Assembly: GCA_021805625.1 (NCBI GenBank)
Contig: JAJZEU010000050.1
Location: 1-10,278, forward strand
Direction: 5' to 3'
DNA: 10,278 nt
Source of the DNA: Microcaldota archaeon
Lineage (GTDB): Archaea; Micrarchaeota; Micrarchaeia; Micrarchaeales; CABMGC01
Shown here: positions 5,301-10,278 of the stretch, piece by piece
Numbering within the stretch: position 1 is the first letter of the stretch
Layout of the letters: each line of letters starts with the position of its first letter
The notes under the pieces: model-generated
Databases searched by the model: none
The model's input: only the letters and a program-made list of their open reading frames with translations
What the model was told of the DNA's origin: nothing
Position numbers and translations under genes: made by a program

Positions 5301-5849
5301 ATGCGGGCGTTCATTGCTGTTGACGTGCCTCAGGAGATAAGGGCAAAGGTTGCTGCCGTAGGCGCTGAGCTCACGGCGCTGGCAAGCAATCTCGTTCCGG
5401 TAAAGGAAGATGCTGTGCACGTGACTCTTCAATTCCTTGGTGAAATAAGTGGTAGCACTGCAGCAAATGTGGAGTCTGCCATGCAAGCCATAGAAATGAT
5501 CAATTTCGAAATCAGCCTTTCCGAAATAAAAACATTCGGAAGAAGAACGGTGTACGTAAACGTCGCAAAAGGTGCAGAGGCGCTGCGTGAATTATATTTG
5601 CACATATCCGAACAATTCGATGCTGAGGGGATACAGTTTATAGGAAACGAATACACTAAATATACCCCGCACGTAACAGTCGCGAGAGTCAAAGGATACA
5701 TAGACAAGAAAAAGCTCTTCTCGTTTCTGCAGCCATACGCACATGCCGAATTTGGAAGCTTCATGGCAGAGGCCGTTGTCCTGAAGAAAAGCACCCTTAC
5801 TGCACATGGGCCGCTCTATGAAGAGCTATATAAAGCTAAGCTGCTTTGA
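5301..5849 (+). CDS. thpR: RNA 2',3'-cyclic phosphodiesterase (2'-5' RNA ligase family)
   Basis: The 182-residue protein belongs to the 2H phosphoesterase superfamily. Its two catalytic HxTx motifs are present: HVTL at residues 40-43, followed by QFLGEI, and HVTV at 124-127 within YTPHVTVAR. The N-terminus RAFIAVDVP is typical of the family, and the length is normal. Such enzymes open 2',3'-cyclic phosphates to 2'-phosphates and can join tRNA halves through 2'-5' bonds in vitro; the in vivo substrate is unsettled. The link to intron-containing tRNAs in this window is suggestive only. ATG is preceded by a TATA-like box at about -24, so translation is probably leaderless. The last 24 nt overlap the 3' end of the convergent minus-strand gene. 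Confidence 0.93.
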   Translation: MRAFIAVDVPQEIRAKVAAVGAELTALASNLVPVKEDAVHVTLQFLGEISGSTAANVESAMQAIEMINFEISLSEIKTFGRRTVYVNVAKGAEALRELYLHISEQFDAEGIQFIGNEYTKYTPHVTVARVKGYIDKKKLFSFLQPYAHAEFGSFMAEAVVLKKSTLTAHGPLYEELYKAKLL

Positions 5850-6419
5850 GTCCTTCATTGCGTCCTCAAATTTCACGCCGTTTATCAGTTCGACAGGCCT
5901 GTAGATTCTATCCATCAAAAGTAGGTCGTATGCACTTCCGTTTTTGGCGTCTATAGCTACGTTCCTTATCTCATTCCCAAAAAGGTCAGTCTCAATCATC
6001 TGCGCATTTGTAATTTTCCTGACCTTATCTACAACATCAAGGAGTTCATCATGTCCATTCTGCATCCCTATAACCCTGATTTCGATATCGGGCCTCTTCA
6101 TCATGCCAATCTTCTTCCTGATGAGCGACACATCTGCGCCATCAAGGCGCTTCGCCGCCCTGAATGCGAATAGTTCGAATGAGTTTACGTTGTAGACCGT
6201 CACAAGCATGTCGAACAGTATGCTCCTGGCAAGCAGATAGCGCTGTGCTGAGAGCCTGCTGTACTTGAGGAATGTGGCTTTGCACATCTCAAGCTCTCTG
6301 CTCTTTTCCGCAATGGCGGAGAGAGAGGCATTTCTTCTAGGCTTCGTGTTCAGCAGAACCCTCTTCGAAGAGAAGTCATGAAGAATCCTTTCTTTTTGTA
6401 GGGCAATCCACATGTCCAA
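5826..6419 (-). CDS. Unrecognised protein downstream of the oxidoreductase genes
   Basis: I do not recognise this protein of about 197 residues. The N-terminal 60 residues are basic and predicted helical (SSKRVLLNTKPRRNASLS). A central helical region (YLLARSILFDMLVTVYNVNSFELFAFRAAKR) leads to an alpha/beta C-terminal half containing IEIRVIGMQNGHDELLDVVD, ETDLFGNEIRNVAID and YDLLLMDRIYRPVELINGV. The latter half has the alternating pattern of a genuine folded domain. No signal peptide, Cys cluster or known nucleotide motif is seen. The longest reading starts at TTG (6417-6419), and ATG at 6411-6413 removes two residues; AGGTGA lies 4 or 10 nt upstream respectively, so the start is uncertain. 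It begins 15 nt after the beta-subunit stop and is likely cotranscribed with it. Its end overlaps thpR by 24 nt. Confidence 0.72.
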   Translation of the reverse strand: MDMWIALQKERILHDFSSKRVLLNTKPRRNASLSAIAEKSRELEMCKATFLKYSRLSAQRYLLARSILFDMLVTVYNVNSFELFAFRAAKRLDGADVSLIRKKIGMMKRPDIEIRVIGMQNGHDELLDVVDKVRKITNAQMIETDLFGNEIRNVAIDAKNGSAYDLLLMDRIYRPVELINGVKFEDAMKDSKQLSFI

Positions 6420-6434
6420 GCTTTCACCTAACCC

Positions 6435-7316
6435 TCAGGCGTATTCCGTAGTGTACTCATTTAATACATTTGCTACCTCCTCTTTTTTCGGCGCATTCCA
6501 TCCTACTGCGGTTCCTGCTTTCAGGGTAACATCAAGATCCTCATACTCCGGGGATGTAGTCTCATAGAACACGCCTATTGGGAATTTGTTTGGATCCATA
6601 TCAAATTCCAGCGCCTTCTCGTAAGCCTTCATTATATCATTCGGATTGTAACCGGAATCTTCAAGTTTGTAGACCCTTTTCCTGAACCAATCGTATGTGT
6701 TGAGCTTGTTGAAACTTACGCACGGGCTCTGCACGTCTATAAGCGAAAAGCCCGCATGTTTCATACCACCCCCAATAAGTTTCGCAAGGTGCATAGGATC
6801 CCCCGAGAAGCCCCTGGCAACATATGTCGCACCAGAGGCAAGCGCCAGCGCCAAAGGGTTTATGGGCCGCTCTATGACTCCGAACGGTGTGCTCTTTGTC
6901 TTCTGTCCTATCATGCTCGTGGGGGAAGCCTGGCCTGTGGTAAGCCCGTATATCTCGTTGTTCATCACTATGTAGGTTATGTCGATGTTCCTCCTTATCG
7001 CATGGACGAAGTGGCCCGCACCTATGCCGTAACCATCCCCGTCCCCTCCCACAGCTATTACATTCAGGTTCCTGTTTGCCAATTTCACTCCTTCCGCAAC
7101 GGGCAGCGCCCTGCCGTGTATTCCGTGTATGCCATAGGTCTTCAGATCATGGGGAAGGCTCGAGCTGCATCCTATCCCAGATACTACAACAGTATTGTCG
7201 GGGTCTATCTGCAGGTCTACAAAAGCCTTCGTAAGTGCTGCATCAACTCCATAATCCCCACAGCCCGGGCAGAATATCGGTTTTATATCGGATTTGTACG
7301 ATTCCTGGGTCAGCAT
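6435..7316 (-). CDS. 2-oxoacid:ferredoxin oxidoreductase, beta subunit
   Basis: The subunit binds thiamine diphosphate and one [4Fe-4S] cluster and catalyses CoA-dependent oxidative decarboxylation of 2-oxoacids together with the alpha/gamma protein. It has 293 residues. CPGCG gives Cys16 and Cys19; Cys50 (GIGCSS) and Cys199 (SPC) complete the usual cluster ligand set. The thiamine diphosphate motif runs from GGDGDGYGIG (90-99) to MNNEIYGLTTGQ (118-129), which includes the metal-binding NNEIYG. The ATG at 7314-7316 follows the alpha stop by 10 nt and has GAGG 7 nt upstream. An in-frame ATG at 7341-7343 inside the alpha gene lacks a ribosome binding site and adds nine residues not typical of the family. 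Whether pyruvate or 2-oxoglutarate is preferred cannot be read from the sequence. Confidence 0.94.
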   Translation of the reverse strand: MLTQESYKSDIKPIFCPGCGDYGVDAALTKAFVDLQIDPDNTVVVSGIGCSSSLPHDLKTYGIHGIHGRALPVAEGVKLANRNLNVIAVGGDGDGYGIGAGHFVHAIRRNIDITYIVMNNEIYGLTTGQASPTSMIGQKTKSTPFGVIERPINPLALALASGATYVARGFSGDPMHLAKLIGGGMKHAGFSLIDVQSPCVSFNKLNTYDWFRKRVYKLEDSGYNPNDIMKAYEKALEFDMDPNKFPIGVFYETTSPEYEDLDVTLKAGTAVGWNAPKKEEVANVLNEYTTEYA

Positions 7317-7326
7317 GTCCACGCCT

Positions 7327-9069
7327 CTACACCTTGCCAACATAATTGGCTATGCCATCCGCAATCTCTCTGCTCGTTATGGCCTCACCGTCATACTTCA
7401 GTACCTTGTCTCTCACCACCATGCCCGTATTCATCGCGATGAGCTTTGCAAGCTGTCCCGTTGCATTGCATTCTACATCTATGAGTCTCTTCCCCTCAAG
7501 CAGCTTTTTGACCCTGTCGCTCGGCATCGGGTGAAGGTACGCAAAGGAAATGAGGCCGGCATTTATGCCCCGGCTCTTCAGCAGTTCCAGAGCTTCGGTA
7601 GCGCTCTCTGTTGTTGAGCCGAAAGTCAGCATGAAGACATCAGCGCCATCATTAACCACTGTAGGCATGCCTATCGCGCCGTCATCCAGCATAGTATCAA
7701 GCTTCCGCATTCTCTTGTCGTGCATCTTCTTCCTCAGCTCGACGTATTTAGGAATGCCGGCAAGTACATCGCTTATGAGGCTGCCGTACTCGTCATGCTC
7801 ATCGCTCGAAGCTACAAAGGCAAGCCCCTTACTCCCGGGCAGAGACCTGGGCGAAACGCCTCTGTCTGTGATCTTGTAGCGCATGAACCTTCCTGTTTGC
7901 TGGTCCGATGCGGCCGCAATTTCCCCTCTTTCTTCCGCAACCTTCTCCGGATCTATGTCAACGCTCTCCGAATGCTCCGACATGAAAAGATCCACCATTA
8001 GTATGACTGGGCACTGGTATCTGTCAGCCAGGTTGAACGCCTCCGCAGTCATGTAGAAGCATTCTTCTATGCTCCTCGGCGCAAGCACTATCCTCGGGAA
8101 TTCACCTTGCGATGCGTGTATGGCAAAGAGCAGGTCCCCCTGTTCTGTCTTTGTAGGGAGGCCCGTGCTTGGGCCGCTGCGCTGCGATTCTACGACAACT
8201 ATCGGCACTTCCAGCATGCCCGCAAGCCCAAGCGCCTCAACCATTAGTGAAAATCCTCCTCCGCTTGTGCCACACATAGCTCTTGCTCCTGTGCTCGCTG
8301 CACCGATGGTCATGTTTATTGCCGCGATTTCATCCTCTGTTTGCTTGAAGAAAATTCCTAAAGGCTCGTGCAGCGCAAACCACTCCATTATGGAGCTAGC
8401 CGGAGTCATTGGATATGCAGCATAGAATTTGCATCCTGCAGCGTATGCGCCAATTGCAATCGCCGAATTGCCATTCAGAAGATACTTTTCCAGGGGTGCA
8501 TTGCCTATTGCGAGCTTCTTCTCAAGCTTCGCATTTATTGGGAAGTCGTAGCCCGAATTAACCACCTTCATGTTCGTCTCAATTTCTTCAGGTTTCCTCT
8601 TGAATGCCTTGCCCACTGCAATATCTATGGTCTTTTCGTCTATGCCGAGCAGTTTGCCTATAATCCCTATCGCGACAGAATTCCTGTATATGAAGCTGCC
8701 GCCGCTCTTCAGGGCAATCTCCATCAGCGGCACTCCGACAAACTGGACTTTTGCGTTTGCAGCAGGAGTAGTTTTTATCACGGTGCTATCATAAATCACG
8801 ATGCCGTTCTCTCCCATGTTCGAAAGTCCCGCGGCAAGTGCATCCATGGTAAGGGCAACAAACACATCCACACCATTGCCTATTGAATATACCCTGCTAT
8901 TCGACGCTTTGAGCTGGTACCATACAAGGCCACCCCTTATCACAGACTGGTAACCCCTGAAACCGAATACATACAGGCCGTTGTGTGCAAGAAGCTGGCT
9001 CAGGAGCGCTCCGGCAGATTCTATGCCGTCGCCATTTGCCCCGGAAATACGTATGGAAATCCCTTCCAA
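7327..9069 (-). CDS. 2-oxoacid:ferredoxin oxidoreductase, fused gamma-alpha subunit
   Basis: The 580-residue protein is a gamma domain (residues 1 to about 175, beginning ISIRISGANGDGIESAG) fused to an alpha pyrimidine-binding domain from about 198. The alpha active-site motif, usually YPITPSS, is YPMTPAS at 219-225. It is followed by QTEDEIAAINMTIGAASTGARA and GTSGGGFSLM, and by the C-terminal transketolase-like domain (TFGSTTESATEAL). This architecture with a separate beta subunit and no ferredoxin-like delta subunit is the two-subunit type found in several archaea. The longest start is TTG (9067-9069), with a TATA-like box about 27 nt upstream suggesting a leaderless message. An in-frame GTG at 9076-9078 is an alternative that adds three residues. 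Products are acyl-CoA, CO2 and reduced ferredoxin. Confidence 0.94.
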   Translation of the reverse strand: MEGISIRISGANGDGIESAGALLSQLLAHNGLYVFGFRGYQSVIRGGLVWYQLKASNSRVYSIGNGVDVFVALTMDALAAGLSNMGENGIVIYDSTVIKTTPAANAKVQFVGVPLMEIALKSGGSFIYRNSVAIGIIGKLLGIDEKTIDIAVGKAFKRKPEEIETNMKVVNSGYDFPINAKLEKKLAIGNAPLEKYLLNGNSAIAIGAYAAGCKFYAAYPMTPASSIMEWFALHEPLGIFFKQTEDEIAAINMTIGAASTGARAMCGTSGGGFSLMVEALGLAGMLEVPIVVVESQRSGPSTGLPTKTEQGDLLFAIHASQGEFPRIVLAPRSIEECFYMTAEAFNLADRYQCPVILMVDLFMSEHSESVDIDPEKVAEERGEIAAASDQQTGRFMRYKITDRGVSPRSLPGSKGLAFVASSDEHDEYGSLISDVLAGIPKYVELRKKMHDKRMRKLDTMLDDGAIGMPTVVNDGADVFMLTFGSTTESATEALELLKSRGINAGLISFAYLHPMPSDRVKKLLEGKRLIDVECNATGQLAKLIAMNTGMVVRDKVLKYDGEAITSREIADGIANYVGKV

Positions 9070-9089
9070 AAAACCACAGTCCCTAAGTG

Positions 9090-9112
9090 CTTATATTTAC
9101 GCAAATATATAC
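9090..9112. promoter_or_regulatory. TATA-like boxes upstream of the oxidoreductase operon
   Basis: Two A/T-rich boxes lie close together: minus-strand AAATATAAGC (9090-9099), centred about 26 nt before the TTG start, and the nearly symmetric TGTATATATTTG (9102-9113). The first would give a start at the TTG, and the second a start next to the alternative GTG. The second box could also drive transcription rightwards. Confidence 0.5.
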
Positions 9113-9269
9113 AAGTATTTCTTCATGCGCAGCACTGTCATGTCAGAAATATGCCAAAAGTATATTGCAGGTTTCGCAAATCCTTCCAGGCAGGCTGGCC
9201 TAGCATACCGTGACTCAAAAAACCAAGTCTTTAGCGGTTCGCTTCCCCACAGCATCGTCTGCGAAAGAG

Positions 9270-9280
9270 TTAAATATATT
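9270..9280 (+). promoter_or_regulatory. TATA-like box of the rpo3 operon
   Basis: TTAAATATATT is preceded by GCGAAAGAG, a purine-rich TFB-recognition-like stretch. The expected transcript start is near 9301, which lies downstream of the first in-frame ATG (9295) and about 20 nt before the ATG at 9322. Confidence 0.6.
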
Positions 9281-9321
9281 CAGCCTCAATAAAGATGGGT
9301 CAATTTCTTCTAGCTGGTTGC

Positions 9322-9894
9322 ATGAAGATAAATGTCCTTGAAAACACTCCCTCAGTGCTAAGGTTTACCCTTAGCGGCGCTGATACCACCGTTTCAAATT
9401 CCCTAAGGCGGATAATGATCAATTCCGTGCCGTGCTTTGCGATAGACAGGGCCACGTTTTACGAGAACACCACGTCAATGTTCGACGAGTACATAGCGCA
9501 CAGGCTGGGCCAGGTACCCATGCTTACACCTACCAAGGGATATGATGAGAATGACGAGATAGTATTCTCCATTGAGACAGAGGGGCCCATTACGCTATAC
9601 TCGAAGGATTTAAAAAGCACAGACAAGAACGTCAGAGTAGCCAATGAAGCAATCCCGATACTAAAGTTGGCCGAAGGGCAAAGGCTGAAGGTAGAAGGCA
9701 AGGCGATAATGGGAACCGCGACGAGGAACGCGAAATTCCAGCCAGGACTCATAACATACAAGATGAAGGACGATGGAACTTTTGAGTTCTATATCGAATC
9801 GTTTGGCCAAATGGAAGCAAAAGAGATAATGAGCAAAGCACTCTCCATAATAAGCGAAGAACTGAAAGGCTTATATAAAGAACTTGAGAAATAA
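9322..9894 (+). CDS. rpo3: DNA-directed RNA polymerase subunit Rpo3 (RpoD)
   Basis: This is the archaeal counterpart of half the bacterial alpha dimer (eukaryotic RPB3); it pairs with Rpo11 in the polymerase assembly platform. The protein has 190 residues. The N-terminal dimerisation signature is VSNSLRRIMINSVPCFAID (about 26-45), followed by the insert beginning FYENTTSMFDEYIAHRLGQVPM. GTATRNAKFQPG late in the chain matches the conserved GxGxxHAKWQP region, with Asn replacing His. The Cys-rich [4Fe-4S] domain found in some archaeal Rpo3 proteins is absent. ATG at 9322 is preferred: the family starts M-K-I just there and the TATA box places the transcript start between it and the ATG at 9295. 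The upstream ATG would add nine residues. tRNA-Leu and rpl18e follow in the same transcript. Confidence 0.95.
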   Translation: MKINVLENTPSVLRFTLSGADTTVSNSLRRIMINSVPCFAIDRATFYENTTSMFDEYIAHRLGQVPMLTPTKGYDENDEIVFSIETEGPITLYSKDLKSTDKNVRVANEAIPILKLAEGQRLKVEGKAIMGTATRNAKFQPGLITYKMKDDGTFEFYIESFGQMEAKEIMSKALSIISEELKGLYKELEK

Positions 9895-9905
9895 CGTTGC
9901 ATTGT

Positions 9906-9992
9906 GCGGGGGTGGCGGAGCTTGGCCAAACGCGCAGGATTGAGGTTCCTGTAGCTTTAGTGCTTGCGAGAGTTCAAATCTCTCCCCCCGCA
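9906..9992 (+). tRNA. tRNA-Leu(GAG)
   Basis: The plus strand forms an 87-nt class II cloverleaf. Acceptor GCGGGGG pairs with CCCCCGC, with discriminator A, as in leucine tRNAs. The D stem is GCG/CGC, the anticodon stem CAGGA/TCCTG closes TTGAGGT with anticodon GAG, the variable arm is AGC/GCT-based, and the T arm GAGAG-TTCAAAT-CTCTC is canonical. There is no intron and no CCA. It starts 11 nt after rpo3 and ends 12 nt before rpl18e. A tRNA-Leu at this place is also known from the Haloarcula marismortui S9 operon, so the position is old. Confidence 0.95.
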
Positions 9993-10004
9993 TCCGGTGA
10001 GACG

Positions 10005-10278
10005 ATGAAAAGAATTGTGGAAAAACCAGAAATCGCAGAATGGCTCAAGGTCCTGAGCAGTGCTAGACCCGGTGTCGGAAGAGAGAAGCTTTACAAACAG
10101 ATCGCCTTGCTGGCATCGAAGCCTAAAAGAAGCAGGGTAGAGGTGAATATTATGGAGCTCAATAAGGCCGCGAAGTCCGGCAACATTATCGTTCCAGGGA
10201 AGGTTCTTGGAACGGGAGAGGTCAAGGCGAAGTTCAGCATAGCCGCAATAGAGTTCTCCGAAAGCGCAAAGGCAAAGC
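10005..10278 (+). CDS. rpl18e: 50S ribosomal protein eL18 (L18e), N-terminal part (cut by window edge)
   Basis: The frame is open from ATG 10005 to the right edge, giving 91 residues with no stop. RVEVNIMELNKAAKSGNIIV (residues 44-63) followed by PGKVLGTGEVKAKFSIAAIEFSESAK is the conserved core of archaeal/eukaryotic eL18, a large-subunit protein of the L15/L18e fold. The start is supported by GGTGAG at 9996-10001, 3 nt before the ATG, within the short trailer after tRNA-Leu. In archaea the gene is usually followed by rpl13, rps9 and rpoN; those would lie beyond the window. It should share the rpo3 transcript. Confidence 0.94.
   Translation, partial: MKRIVEKPEIAEWLKVLSSARPGVGREKLYKQIALLASKPKRSRVEVNIMELNKAAKSGNIIVPGKVLGTGEVKAKFSIAAIEFSESAKAK

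Noticed and set aside
6756..7442. 228-residue plus-strand open frame
   Set aside because: It lies opposite the oxidoreductase beta and alpha genes, whose motifs are unmistakable.
1..10278. CRISPR arrays, insertion sequences, integrase sites, toxin-antitoxin or defence genes
   Set aside because: No regularly spaced repeats, transposase or integrase motifs, or recognisable defence domains were found on either strand.

Overview
The window is archaeal chromosomal DNA. The evidence is an archaeal-type uS13, eL18 and RNA polymerase subunit Rpo3, tRNA genes without an encoded CCA, bulge-helix-bulge tRNA introns, TATA-type promoters about 25 bp before starts, GGTG-type ribosome binding sites, and a two-subunit 2-oxoacid:ferredoxin oxidoreductase. 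The compact layout, small tRNA introns, class II lysyl-tRNA synthetase and intermediate base composition would fit a small-genome lineage such as the ARMAN/Micrarchaeota part of DPANN. That placement is a guess from gene content, not a phylogenetic result.

Layout. At the left edge, on the minus strand, lies the 5' part of rps13 (1-249), directly preceded by a tRNA-Ser(GGA) gene with two introns (260-372). Next come lysS, class II (460-1914), and tRNA-Lys(UUU) (2007-2081), both minus. Two small plus-strand genes follow: a DUF5679-like zinc-ribbon protein missed by a simple ATG search (2152-2292) and an unknown 105-residue protein (2358-2675). A minus-strand run then reads, in transcription order, tRNA-binding OB-fold protein (5258-4935), UPF0200-like NTPase (4912-4364), secreted sequon-rich protein (4333-3503), unknown 232-residue protein (3498-2800) and tRNA-Asn(GTT) (2795-2724). 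The gaps are 4 to 30 nt. Divergent from it is thpR (5301-5849, plus). Next, on minus, is the oxidoreductase operon: alpha/gamma fusion (9069-7327), beta (7316-6435) and an unrecognised protein (6419-5826) whose end overlaps thpR. The right end, on plus, is rpo3, tRNA-Leu(GAG) and the 5' part of rpl18e.

How it fits together. Most of the window serves translation and transcription: two ribosomal proteins, an RNA polymerase subunit, four tRNAs, an aminoacyl-tRNA synthetase, a tRNA-binding protein and an RNA 2',3'-cyclic phosphodiesterase. The oxidoreductase supplies CoA-dependent, ferredoxin-linked 2-oxoacid oxidation. The two window ends carry separated parts of the classical archaeal S13-S4-S11-Rpo3-(tRNA-Leu)-L18e cluster, pointing away from each other.

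The most notable observations are the tRNA-Ser gene with a 12-nt anticodon-loop intron and a 16-nt T-loop intron in a textbook bulge-helix-bulge, a tRNA-Asn with C at position 55, and tRNA genes 10-12 nt before both ribosomal protein genes, so that tRNA 3' processing would define the mRNA 5' ends. I see no CRISPR array, transposon, defence system or phage gene. No gap exceeds 300 bases; the longest (9070-9294) holds divergent promoters.
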